5,445 bases of DNA from contig WQZT01000123.1 in the NCBI GenBank assembly GCA_009780595.1, forward strand, positions 1-5,445. Reading direction: 5' to 3'. The DNA comes from Treponema sp. GTDB taxonomy: Bacteria > Spirochaetota > Spirochaetia > Treponematales > Breznakiellaceae. Each line of letters begins with the position of its first letter. The first letter of the stretch is position 1. Positions 1 through 5,445 of this stretch are shown in pieces. Below the pieces are notes generated by a model. That model saw only the letters and a list, made by a program, of their open reading frames with translations, was not told the DNA's origin and did no database searches. The translations under genes and the position numbers were made by a program.

Positions 1-590
1 ACAACCTCATCTGGCATAGTAAACGTATTGTCTAGGTTAATCTCCAATCCAACAGGTTTTACAACTATCCAGCTATCAAACGTGTATCCGTCATATGTGC
101 CGGTTTTCAGTGTTACCGTCTCCCCTGGCTGTTCCGAATACTTACTATTATTTACCTTTGAACCTGAGCCACCGCCCTGATTCACGATGATGTCATACGC
201 GCCCAGTTCCCACATGGCAGTTATTTCCACCGCTCCAGCCGGCATAGTAAAGGTATTGTCATCGGCGATCTCCACACTGGCAGGTTTAACCGTCCAGCCG
301 CTAAAGCCGTAGCCAATCCGCGCGCCAATGCTGAGCTGTACCTTGTCCCCTTGCTTCGCCGGGCTTGGTTGTGCCGTCGAGCCGTGAGAATCATTGAAGG
401 TAATGGCATACGTTGTCGTGCCGGTTGTGTTGCCATTGTTTTTGTTGTTGGGATCGCCTGGGTCGCCGCCGCCGGGCGTATCACCGCACGATGCAATGCC
501 AAATCCGATAAGTGCGAATGCGGCGAAGGCAAGCAAACCATGCCGCATAGACGTAGTGATTCCCTTCGTAACTTTCCGAGAGACTTCCAC
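1..590 (-). CDS. Probable surface lipoprotein with InlB B-repeat-like modules (partial, 3' end beyond the left edge)
   Basis: The frame is open for 196 codons and leaves the window at position 1. I chose the GTG at 588-590 because AGGAG (597-601) lies six bases upstream; an in-frame ATG at 546-548 has only AAGGGA 12 bases away. The N-terminus has basic residues (R5, K6, K9, R16), a hydrophobic stretch at about 18-33 and Cys35 in the context GIAS-C, a relaxed lipobox of the sort spirochaetes use. A Gly/Pro/Asn/Thr-rich linker (36-60) leads to two modules of about 65-70 residues (61-128 and 132 to the edge). They share GYxFxxW (93-99, 168-174) and an identical DNTFTMP (111-117, 187-193), the hallmarks of bacterial InlB B-repeat/Listeria-Bacteroides repeat folds. 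It is probably anchored by lipid to a membrane, with the beta-rich modules exposed. Its ligand and any C-terminal domain cannot be seen. It diverges from the tRNA/tig operon, and no functional link is evident. Module type and lipidation are confident; function is unknown. Confidence 0.82.
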   Translation of the reverse strand, partial: MEVSRKVTKGITTSMRHGLLAFAAFALIGFGIASCGDTPGGGDPGDPNNKNNGNTTGTTTYAITFNDSHGSTAQPSPAKQGDKVQLSIGARIGYGFSGWTVKPASVEIADDNTFTMPAGAVEITAMWELGAYDIIVNQGGGSGSKVNNSKYSEQPGETVTLKTGTYDGYTFDSWIVVKPVGLEINLDNTFTMPDEV

Positions 591-596
591 TAAATG

Positions 597-601
597 CTCC
601 T
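597..601 (-). promoter_or_regulatory. Ribosome binding site that favours the GTG start of the lipoprotein gene
   Basis: Read on the minus strand this is AGGAG, followed by a six-base spacer and GTG (588-590). This is near-ideal spacing, better than that available to the downstream ATG at 546-548, and it decides the start. If the GTG is used, the signal peptide has an unusually long n-region of about 17 residues. Confidence 0.65.
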
Positions 602-626
602 TTTGCGATCCCCCTCCCTGTAAGAC

Positions 627-694
627 GGGTGATCACCTCAAACTGAAGTTTGCCAAACTTTAGTTTGACAGACTTCAGTCTGTGATTACCTGCC
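627..694. repeat. Tandem palindrome element: three 14-bp palindromes at 15-bp period within a larger imperfect inverted repeat
   Basis: Three perfect inverted repeats, each with 6-bp arms and a 2-base centre, sit at 639-652 (CAAACT-GA-AGTTTG), 654-667 (CAAACT-TT-AGTTTG) and 669-682 (CAGACT-TC-AGTCTG), each separated by exactly one base. The first is nearly the reverse complement of the third (12 of 14 positions). Outside them, GGTGATCA (628-635) matches the reverse complement of TGATTACC (683-690) at seven of eight positions, so the whole block folds as one long imperfect hairpin around the middle palindrome. The architecture resembles REP-like or small palindromic extragenic repeats, or a multi-site operator. 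It lies 37 bp upstream of the lipoprotein start codon. The structure is read directly; its role is inferred. Confidence 0.75.
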
Positions 695-873
695 CATACA
701 GGCAAGGCTATACAAAGGCAGACAGCGTGCTTTTGGTGGACAAACCTCCGGCGCGGCATCTACCTGAATACCCGGTAATAGAGAAAAAAAGTGCAAAAAT
801 CGTGAAAAATGATAAAAATGTTGCGGAAAGGCTAGAAAGTTAACTAGATAAGAATTTGACTTTTTGGTATCAT

Positions 874-906
874 TGTGCAGTGTGCAGTGTGCAGTGTGCA
901 GTGTGC
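874..906. repeat. 7-bp tandem repeat (unit TGTGCAG, 4.7 copies)
   Basis: Four perfect consecutive copies of TGTGCAG occupy 874-901, followed by a partial TGTGC at 902-906. The array lies in non-coding DNA, about 280 bp upstream of the lipoprotein gene and 130 bp upstream of the tRNA promoter. Heptamer arrays change copy number by slipped-strand mispairing. This one is not inside a reading frame and does not separate visible -35 and -10 boxes, so any effect on expression is speculative. Confidence 0.9.
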
Positions 907-1038
907 TTGGCGCGAGATCGCAAAATCGGCACAGAGCTCCCCGTCACCCAGACCATCATTTTAATCATGAACAAAATTATACAACAGCCTGAAAAAAATG
1001 TCAAGCGTTAAAAAATGAAGTACGTGCGGGCAAGAGAA

Positions 1039-1067
1039 TTGACAACTGCTGCTTAATTCAGTATAAT
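1039..1067 (+). promoter_or_regulatory. Consensus sigma-70-type promoter for tRNA-Leu and probably tig-clpP-clpX-lon
   Basis: TTGACA (1039-1044) and TATAAT (1062-1067) are both perfect matches to the housekeeping consensus, separated by the optimal 17 bases. Transcription should begin near 1074-1075, leaving a leader of about 40 nt before the tRNA. An A-rich run at about 1010-1016 lies slightly too far upstream for a classic UP element. No heat-shock-type promoter or CIRCE-like inverted repeat was recognised near tig. No terminator intervenes before tig, so this is the best candidate promoter for the whole operon. Confidence 0.88.
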
Positions 1068-1115
1068 AAAGTCCTTGAGGGGGGCCGTTTGGCTTTTACC
1101 GGAGGGGCTTGCACT

Positions 1116-1196
1116 GCGAGAGTGGTGAAACTGGTAGACACGCTAGACTTAGGATCTAGTGCCGCAGGTATAAGGGTTCGAGTCCCTTCTCTCGCA
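1116..1196 (+). tRNA. tRNA-Leu, anticodon UAG (decodes CUA/CUN)
   Basis: The 81-nt cloverleaf folds completely. The acceptor stem is GCGAGAG (1116-1122) with CTCTCGC (1189-1195) and discriminator A1196. The anticodon stem is CTAGA (1143-1147) with TCTAG (1155-1159), and the loop CTTAGGA places TAG at 1150-1152. The long class II variable arm typical of leucine tRNAs lies at 1160-1171 (TGCC/GGTA stem). The T stem is AAGGG/CCCTT around TTCGAGT (1177-1183). The gene ends in AAACG rather than CCA, so the CCA end must be added by tRNA nucleotidyltransferase. Only 29 nt separate it from tig, with no terminator, so it is probably cut out of the operon transcript. Confidence 0.97.
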
Positions 1197-1214
1197 AACG
1201 CACAACACATATAA

Positions 1215-1220
1215 AGAGGA
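1215..1220 (+). promoter_or_regulatory. Ribosome binding site fixing the GTG start of tig
   Basis: AGAGGA is five bases upstream of GTG at 1226-1228. The next in-frame ATG is codon 116 (M116), beyond the ribosome-binding domain, so GTG is the only start that keeps the domain intact. Confidence 0.85.
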
Positions 1221-1225
1221 AACAA

Positions 1226-2593
1226 GTGACTGTTACAAAAGAATTTACCCGGCTGGAAAAATCGAGCGTCAAGCTAAGTGTAACCATCGGGAAGGATGAT
1301 GTCCGCGCTGAATACGACGGAATTTTGACGGAGTACAGCAAAACTATTCAAATCCCCGGTTTTAGAAAGGGCAAAGTGCCGAAAAACGTTCTGTTGCGGA
1401 AGTTCGGCGAAGCTTTGAATGGCGAGGTTTTGGGCAAAATCATCGAGAAGGCGGCTGAAGAGATTTTTCAGGATGAGGCGTTGCCCAGGGGATCGCGCCC
1501 GCTGCCGTATGCTGCCCCCCAGCTGCAAGGCGAGCCGAAGCTCGACCTCGAAAGCGAATTGTCGTTTTCGATGGTCTACGATGTTCTTCCCGACGTGAAG
1601 GTTGCATCGTGGCAGGGGCTCGAGGTGGAAGTTGACAATGTTTCTGTCACCGACGAGGACATTGCGCGGGAGCTTACGGCTATTCAAGAGCGGAACTCGA
1701 TTACACTCGACAAGGATGACGGGCAGAGCGCCGAAAAAGACAATATTGTAACGGTTAATTACAGCGAACTTGACGATGAGGGGAAAACTGTGCCGGGCAG
1801 CGAGCGGCAGGATTTTACCTTTACGCTGGGGACCGAACGCAATTATTTCAAGTTTGATGATGAAATTGCCGGAATGAAAAAAGGTGAAACAAAAACGTTC
1901 ACGAAAACTTATCCGGCGGATTGCGCCGATACGGAGCTTGCCGGAACAACGAAAAAACTGTCGGCAACGTTGACTGCCCTGAAGGTGAAAAAACTTCCGG
2001 ACGTGGACGACGATCTTGCTCAGGATGTTGATGAAAAGTTCAAAACGCTCGACGATTTGAAAACCAGCATTCGGACGCGGATGGAAAAAGATTTGGATCT
2101 CCGCCGGAAATCGATGAAGGTCAACGCCCTTTTGGAAAAAATTATGGAAAATACTCCGGTGGAGATTCCTGAATCGATGCTGAATATGGAGCTGGATTCC
2201 CGCTGGAGAAATCTTGCCCAGAGCTTAAACACCGATGCGCAAGGGTTGTACAAAATGCTGGGCAATTCGCCTGCTGGCGCGGAACCGCTTATTGAAGGCT
2301 GGAAAGGTGAAGCGGGAAAAAGCCTTCATTCGCGGCTGATTGTTGAAACACTTGTAGATGAACTTAAGCTGGAAGCTTCCGATAATGAAATAGAAGCTGA
2401 ATTAACAAAGATCGCTGCGAACAGCGGGGTTGAAATTGCGGAAGTCAAAAAGTATTACGAGACGGAACGCGCTCAGGAATACCTGAAAGAAGAAATCAAG
2501 GAGCACAAGTTTTTTGATATGCTTCTTGAAAAAAACACGGTAAAGCCGGGAAAAAAGGCAACCTATTCAGACTTGGTTTTGAACAATAGGTAG
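1226..2593 (+). CDS. tig: Trigger factor, ribosome-associated chaperone and peptidyl-prolyl isomerase
   Basis: This cytoplasmic chaperone docks at the ribosomal tunnel exit and shields nascent chains. The 455-residue protein is close to the usual length (about 430-450). The N-terminal ribosome-binding domain (about 1-125) carries the signature GFRKGKVP at 45-52. An FKBP-like PPIase domain follows at about 170-255, with the segment DNIVTVNY at 172-179. The remainder is the charged helical C-terminal domain that forms the substrate cradle. Translation starts at GTG. The gene begins 29 nt after tRNA-Leu and ends 7 nt before clpP, so it is the first protein gene of the chaperone-protease operon. 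No frameshift or missing domain is visible. Identification is firm; PPIase activity is assumed from the family. Confidence 0.97.
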   Translation: MTVTKEFTRLEKSSVKLSVTIGKDDVRAEYDGILTEYSKTIQIPGFRKGKVPKNVLLRKFGEALNGEVLGKIIEKAAEEIFQDEALPRGSRPLPYAAPQLQGEPKLDLESELSFSMVYDVLPDVKVASWQGLEVEVDNVSVTDEDIARELTAIQERNSITLDKDDGQSAEKDNIVTVNYSELDDEGKTVPGSERQDFTFTLGTERNYFKFDDEIAGMKKGETKTFTKTYPADCADTELAGTTKKLSATLTALKVKKLPDVDDDLAQDVDEKFKTLDDLKTSIRTRMEKDLDLRRKSMKVNALLEKIMENTPVEIPESMLNMELDSRWRNLAQSLNTDAQGLYKMLGNSPAGAEPLIEGWKGEAGKSLHSRLIVETLVDELKLEASDNEIEAELTKIAANSGVEIAEVKKYYETERAQEYLKEEIKEHKFFDMLLEKNTVKPGKKATYSDLVLNNR

Positions 2594-2600
2594 TAAAGTT

Positions 2601-3215
2601 ATGAATGAGAAAATGAATACACTTGTCCCGATGGTTGTTGAACAGACTGGAATGGGCGAACGTGCCTACGATATTTATTCCCGTCTTTTGAAGGATCGTA
2701 TTGTCTTTCTTGACGGGGAGATTAACGACCTGACGGCTGATCTTGTGATTGCCCAGCTCCTGTTTCTTGACGGGCAGGACACGGAAAAAGATGTGAACTT
2801 GTACATCAATTCCCCTGGCGGCTCGGTTACGGCGGGGCTGGCAATTTATGACACGATGCAGTACATCAAGAGCAATATTCAGACGATTTGCGTTGGGCAA
2901 GCGGCGAGTATGGCGGCTCTCATTTTGGGGGCGGGAACTGCGGGCAAGCGGTTTGTGCTGCCGTCCTCCCGCGTGCTGATTCACCAGCCGTGGGGCGGGG
3001 CGCAGGGGCAGGCTCGGGACATCGGGATTCAATCGAAAGAGATAATCCGCCTAAAAAAGCTTACCACTCATTATTTTGCGGCACATACCGGGAAAACAAC
3101 CGAGCAAATTGCCTCTGATATGGAACGGGATTTTTATATGTCCGCAGAAGATGCAGTGGCGTATGGAATTGCAGATTCAATATTAACAAGGGAAAAAAAT
3201 GGCAAAACTTCGTAA
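2601..3215 (+). CDS. clpP: ClpP, ATP-dependent Clp protease proteolytic subunit (serine peptidase S14)
   Basis: ClpP forms a barrel of two heptameric rings that degrades proteins unfolded by ClpX. The 204-residue protein has the complete catalytic triad: Ser103 in GQAASMAA, His128 in LIHQPWGG and Asp177 in MERDFYMSA. The spacing between triad residues (25 and 49) equals that of E. coli ClpP (S111, H136, D185). The conserved [11 protein letters not shown] segment is at 66-76 and the handle-helix region GGAQGQA at 132-138. Tryptophan at 131 stands where E. coli has leucine. The start ATG lies 7 nt after the tig stop with only a weak Shine-Dalgarno match, so translational coupling to tig is likely; an ATG at 2613 is a possible alternative. 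The end overlaps clpX by 17 nt. Whether the genome has a second clpP cannot be told from here. Confidence 0.98.
   Translation: MNEKMNTLVPMVVEQTGMGERAYDIYSRLLKDRIVFLDGEINDLTADLVIAQLLFLDGQDTEKDVNLYINSPGGSVTAGLAIYDTMQYIKSNIQTICVGQAASMAALILGAGTAGKRFVLPSSRVLIHQPWGGAQGQARDIGIQSKEIIRLKKLTTHYFAAHTGKTTEQIASDMERDFYMSAEDAVAYGIADSILTREKNGKTS
3188..3193 (+). promoter_or_regulatory. Ribosome binding site of clpX inside the clpP coding end
   Basis: AAGGGA sits five bases before the clpX ATG (3199-3201), within the last codons of clpP. Ribosomes finishing clpP at 3213-3215 can reinitiate on clpX, which suits coupled synthesis of partner proteins. Confidence 0.85.
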
Positions 3216-4452
3216 CGGGCAGAGCGACTTCGACCACGCTTGTTCGTTTTGCGGAAAAAGCGCTGATATGGCGAAAAAACTTATCGCGGGTCCCGGTGGT
3301 ATTTCTATCTGCGATGAGTGCATTCAAACCTGCGATAAGATTCTGACGGAGGACGATCAGGCTCTTTCGTTGCAGTTCACCGGAGATGTTCCAACGCCGA
3401 AAGAAATCAAAAATTACCTTGACTTGTTCTGTATTGGGCAGGATGCGGCAAAGAAAGCCCTCGCTGTGGCGGTGTATAACCACTACAAGCGTATCGGCAA
3501 GCCGCTGAAAGACAACGACGATGTTGAGATAGAAAAATCTAACGTGCTGTTGATTGGCCCAACGGGAACGGGAAAGACGCTCTTGGCAAAGACGCTGGCG
3601 AAAAAGCTGAAAGTTCCCTTTGCCATTGTCGATGCTACAACGCTCACGGAAGCGGGCTATGTCGGCGAGGATGTGGAAAATATCCTGCTGAAGCTCATTC
3701 AAAACGCCGGGGGGCAGATTGCGGCGGCAGAGCGCGGCATTGTGTACATTGACGAAATCGACAAAATCGCCCGCAAAGGGGAAAATATTTCCATCACGCG
3801 GGATGTTTCTGGCGAAGGTGTGCAACAGGCGCTCCTGAAGATTATCGAGGGAACAATTGCCTCTGTTCCGCCGCAGGGCGGGCGCAAGCATCCCAATCAG
3901 GAGATGATCCGGATTGATACGACGAACATTCTCTTTATCTGCGGCGGCGCGTTTGTCGGGCTTGAAAAGCTGATTGAGCGGCGGGTGGTTCAGCATCCGA
4001 TGGGCTTCGGCGTGGACGAAAAAGAGCGCACGGGAAAAGACCTGAAAGAGCTCTACAATAATATGCACCCCGACGACCTTATCCGCTTTGGGATGATACC
4101 TGAGTTTATCGGGCGCTTGCCTATTGTGGTGGCGCTTGAAGAACTGAAGCGGGATGAGCTGAAGCGCATCATTATAGAACCGAAGAATGCCATTATCAAG
4201 CAGTATCAGGCATCTTTGGCTATGGACGAGGTAAAGCTTGAGTTTACCGAAGGTGCAATCGATGCGATTGCCGACACCGCGATTAAGCAGAAAACAGGAG
4301 CGCGCGGGTTGCGAGCCATCGTAGAAAAACTGATGACCGATATTATGTTTGAACTTCCTTCAATGCAGGGCTACAAGCGGGTGGTTATTACGCAGGACAC
4401 GGTGAACAAATCCGAACCGCCTGAAGTTCTGCTTTTGCAGAAAAGCGCGTAA
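3199..4452 (+). CDS. clpX: ClpX, AAA+ unfoldase subunit of the ClpXP protease
   Basis: ClpX hexamers recognise tagged proteins, unfold them with ATP and thread them into ClpP. The 417-residue protein is of standard length. The N-terminal zinc domain has Cys15, Cys18, Cys38 and Cys41. The AAA+ core has Walker A GPTGTGKT (120-127), pore-1 loop GYVG (153-156), Walker B IVYIDE (181-186), pore-2 region RDVSGEG (201-207), arginine finger in PEFIGRLP (R306) and sensor 2 in GARGLR (R369). The ClpP-docking loop reads MGF (268-270) where the common form is IGF, a conservative hydrophobic change in the residue that enters the ClpP cleft. It overlaps clpP by 17 nt and has a strong Shine-Dalgarno. Its TAA (4450-4452) lies in the same frame as lon, 15 nt upstream. 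All catalytic elements are intact, so it is very likely functional. Confidence 0.99.
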   Translation: MAKLRNGQSDFDHACSFCGKSADMAKKLIAGPGGISICDECIQTCDKILTEDDQALSLQFTGDVPTPKEIKNYLDLFCIGQDAAKKALAVAVYNHYKRIGKPLKDNDDVEIEKSNVLLIGPTGTGKTLLAKTLAKKLKVPFAIVDATTLTEAGYVGEDVENILLKLIQNAGGQIAAAERGIVYIDEIDKIARKGENISITRDVSGEGVQQALLKIIEGTIASVPPQGGRKHPNQEMIRIDTTNILFICGGAFVGLEKLIERRVVQHPMGFGVDEKERTGKDLKELYNNMHPDDLIRFGMIPEFIGRLPIVVALEELKRDELKRIIIEPKNAIIKQYQASLAMDEVKLEFTEGAIDAIADTAIKQKTGARGLRAIVEKLMTDIMFELPSMQGYKRVVITQDTVNKSEPPEVLLLQKSA

Positions 4453-4453
4453 T

Positions 4454-4484
4454 CCGCCGGACAGGATATGATACCGTTCGGCGG
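4454..4484 (+). promoter_or_regulatory. Inverted repeat placing the lon start codon in a hairpin loop
   Basis: CCGCCGGAC (4454-4462) pairs with GTTCGGCGG (4476-4484) over nine base pairs including one G-U. The 13-nt loop (4463-4475) contains AGGA and the lon ATG (4468-4470). In mRNA this would hold the initiation site in a GC-rich stem-loop. It could control lon initiation relative to clpX, for example by melting under heat or under ribosomes leaving clpX. The structure is visible; regulation is inference. Confidence 0.5.
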
Positions 4485-5445
4485 GTCGAAGCCTAAAAAC
4501 CCCAAGGGGCCGAAAATACCGAGCGGTATTTTTGCCGAGTTTTTCGGTAAAACGTCCTCTGCCGAAGAGTTTCCCCTACTCCCTCTGAAAGATTTGGTAA
4601 TTTTCCCCCAAGCCATTATGTCGGTGTTTGTTACCTACAAATCGGGAATTGCCGCGTTGGAAGAGGCGTTGCGCCGGGACTTAAAGCTCTTTGCCGTGTG
4701 CTTGAAAACCGATAAACTAGGGCAGCAGGAGATGTGGGACGCGGGAACGGTTGTCCGTATTCTCCAGAACTTGCGGCTGCCGGACAATACGTTCCGCGTG
4801 GTGTTGCAGGGGGAATACCGGGCGCTTTTTTCCACTTCCAGTGCCAAAGGCGGCTCTGACACTTCAAATCTGGTGAAGGTGCAGCCTGTCAAGTCGTTCC
4901 TGCCGCCCATTGCCGCAAGTGCAAGCGCCGAAGTCGAAGATGCGGCGCTGCTGGCATCTTTGCAGGAGACTGACGCGCTGATGCGGGCAGTGCAGAAGTC
5001 GTTTGCCCAATACGCCGAACATTCAAAGAAAATCAGCACTGAGATTATTGCGGCGGCGGAGAAAACCGACAGCGCCGAGCGGCTGGTGAACCTCATCGGC
5101 AATGTGCTTTTGATAAAGCCGGAGCGGAAGGTTGCCCTTCTGCGTATTGCCGATCCTGCGGACAGGCTGGAAAAGCTCCTTGAAACGCTGGAATCGGAGA
5201 ATGAAGTTTTTGGAATTCAGAAAAATATTTCCGGCAGGGTAAAAAAACGGCTGGAAAAAAATCATCGGGAATATATTCTGTCTGAGCAGATTAAGGAAAT
5301 CAACAAGGAGCTGGGTAAGAACGCTATCGATGATGACTTTGCCGATGTTGAGGAGAATATCACAAATCGCCGCCCGCCAGAGGAAATTCTTGCCAAGGCA
5401 AAGAAGGAAATTACTCGGTTGCGAAAATTACAGCCGTTTTCCCCC
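4468..5445 (+). CDS. lon: Lon ATP-dependent protease, N-terminal part (truncated by the right edge)
   Basis: Lon is a hexameric AAA+ serine protease that degrades misfolded and regulatory proteins. There are 326 open codons before the window ends. The conserved N-terminal substrate-binding domain starts at PLLPLKDLVIFP (36-47) and is followed by GTVVRILQNLRLPDNTFRVVLQGEYRA-type segments. The helical region ends with the Lon signature KNHREYILSEQIKEINKELG, then a segment ending PFSP that normally precedes the AAA+ module. Walker motifs and the Ser-Lys dyad lie beyond the edge. The ATG at 4468 is the only ATG, GTG or TTG in frame between the clpX stop and the conserved domain. It gives a roughly 35-residue basic, Pro/Gly/Lys-rich extension ahead of the domain, longer than in many Lons. 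GGA at 4459-4461 or AGGA at 4463-4466 is the nearest Shine-Dalgarno match; both are weakly placed. It is the last visible gene of the operon. Family identity is firm. Confidence 0.96.
   Translation, partial: MIPFGGSKPKNPKGPKIPSGIFAEFFGKTSSAEEFPLLPLKDLVIFPQAIMSVFVTYKSGIAALEEALRRDLKLFAVCLKTDKLGQQEMWDAGTVVRILQNLRLPDNTFRVVLQGEYRALFSTSSAKGGSDTSNLVKVQPVKSFLPPIAASASAEVEDAALLASLQETDALMRAVQKSFAQYAEHSKKISTEIIAAAEKTDSAERLVNLIGNVLLIKPERKVALLRIADPADRLEKLLETLESENEVFGIQKNISGRVKKRLEKNHREYILSEQIKEINKELGKNAIDDDFADVEENITNRRPPEEILAKAKKEITRLRKLQPFSP
4500..4547 (+). repeat. Cluster of small inverted repeats within the first codons of lon
   Basis: Three inverted repeats follow each other inside codons 11-27. They are CCCC-AA-GGGG (4500-4509), AAAATACCG-AG-CGGTATTTT (4513-4532, nine bases per arm) and CCGAAAA (4510-4516) with TTTTCGG (4541-4547). 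The second is followed by a short T run and looks terminator-like, but its stem is AT-rich and it lies in coding sequence. The third competes with the outer part of the second. They fall in the poorly conserved N-terminal extension of Lon, where base composition is free to serve RNA structure. Confidence 0.5.

Larger units (their letters stand above)
591..1115. other. Divergent intergenic region between the lipoprotein gene and the tRNA-Leu/tig operon
   Basis: These 525 bases hold no credible gene. In order there is a palindromic element (627-694), a small hairpin (691-704, TGCC/GGCA) abutting it, a mixed stretch with no recognisable feature (705-774), an A-rich tract (about 780-860), a 7-bp tandem repeat (874-906), a featureless stretch (907-1038) and a strong promoter (1039-1067). 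The short frames here lack ribosome binding sites and recognisable protein features. The promoter of the minus-strand lipoprotein gene must lie here, but I cannot place it with confidence. Confidence 0.7.

Noticed and set aside
394..663. Plus-strand frame with a hydrophobic, signal-like N-terminus
   Set aside because: It is antisense to the lipoprotein signal and linker. The hydrophobic run comes from the repetitive Asn/Thr/Gly linker codons read backwards, and the frame runs into the palindromic element.
856..873. TTGACT followed by TATCAT as a possible second promoter
   Set aside because: The two boxes are only six bases apart, and no -10-like box appears at a 16-18 base spacing.
874..906. 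CRISPR array
   Set aside because: The units are 7 bp and contiguous, with no spacers and no cas genes nearby.
967..1011. 14-codon mini-ORF (ATG to TAA) upstream of the operon promoter
   Set aside because: There is no ribosome binding site, it lies upstream of the mapped consensus promoter, and nothing suggests a leader peptide.
1084..1097. Weak GGCC-GTTT-GGCT hairpin followed by T residues, possible terminator before the tRNA
   Set aside because: The stem is short and relies on G-U pairs. Terminating there would silence the tRNA from its own consensus promoter.
2496..3032. 178-codon minus-strand frame across the tig/clpP junction
   Set aside because: It is antisense to two well-supported genes, with no protein family features.
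3061..4068. 335-codon open frame on the minus strand, antisense to clpP/clpX
   Set aside because: It lies opposite strongly conserved clpX sequence, has no recognisable domain, and is explained by the codon bias of clpX on the other strand.
4513..4533. Intrinsic terminator between clpX and lon
   Set aside because: The stem is AT-rich, the T run is largely part of the stem, and it lies within the lon reading frame. It is retained only as a possible regulatory structure.

Overview
The window carries a conserved bacterial proteostasis operon beside one accessory surface-protein gene. The gene order tRNA-Leu, tig, clpP, clpX, lon, the moderate GC content, the relaxed lipoprotein signal and a tRNA gene lacking an encoded CCA end all fit a spirochaete. 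A Treponema-like organism is my best guess, from memory of family sequences; no search was run. The tig-clpP-clpX-lon order is also known from E. coli and Borrelia, so order alone does not decide the taxon.

Layout. Positions 1-590 (minus strand) hold the 5' part of a gene for a probable surface lipoprotein. It has two copies of an InlB B-repeat-like module and runs off the left edge. Positions 591-1115 are a non-coding divergent region with three kinds of structure: a compact element of three consecutive 14-bp palindromes at an exact 15-bp period (639-682), a 7-bp tandem repeat of 4.7 copies (874-906), and a perfect-consensus housekeeping promoter (TTGACA, 17 bp, TATAAT; 1039-1067). A tRNA-Leu(UAG) gene follows at 1116-1196. 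Only 29 nt later comes tig (1226-2593, GTG start), then clpP (2601-3215), clpX (3199-4452, overlapping clpP by 17 nt) and the first 326 codons of lon (4468 to the right edge).

How the genes work together. Trigger factor meets nascent chains at the ribosome exit. ClpX unfolds substrates and feeds them into the ClpP chamber. Lon is an independent AAA+ protease for damaged and regulatory proteins. Tight spacing and the lack of an internal terminator suggest one transcript from the 1039-1067 promoter, with the tRNA processed out of its leader.

The most interesting signals are not new genes. They are the triple-palindrome element, the heptamer repeat, the tRNA placed at the head of a chaperone-protease operon, and a cluster of inverted repeats around the lon start codon that puts the ATG in a hairpin loop. 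I see no evidence of an undescribed multi-gene system here.
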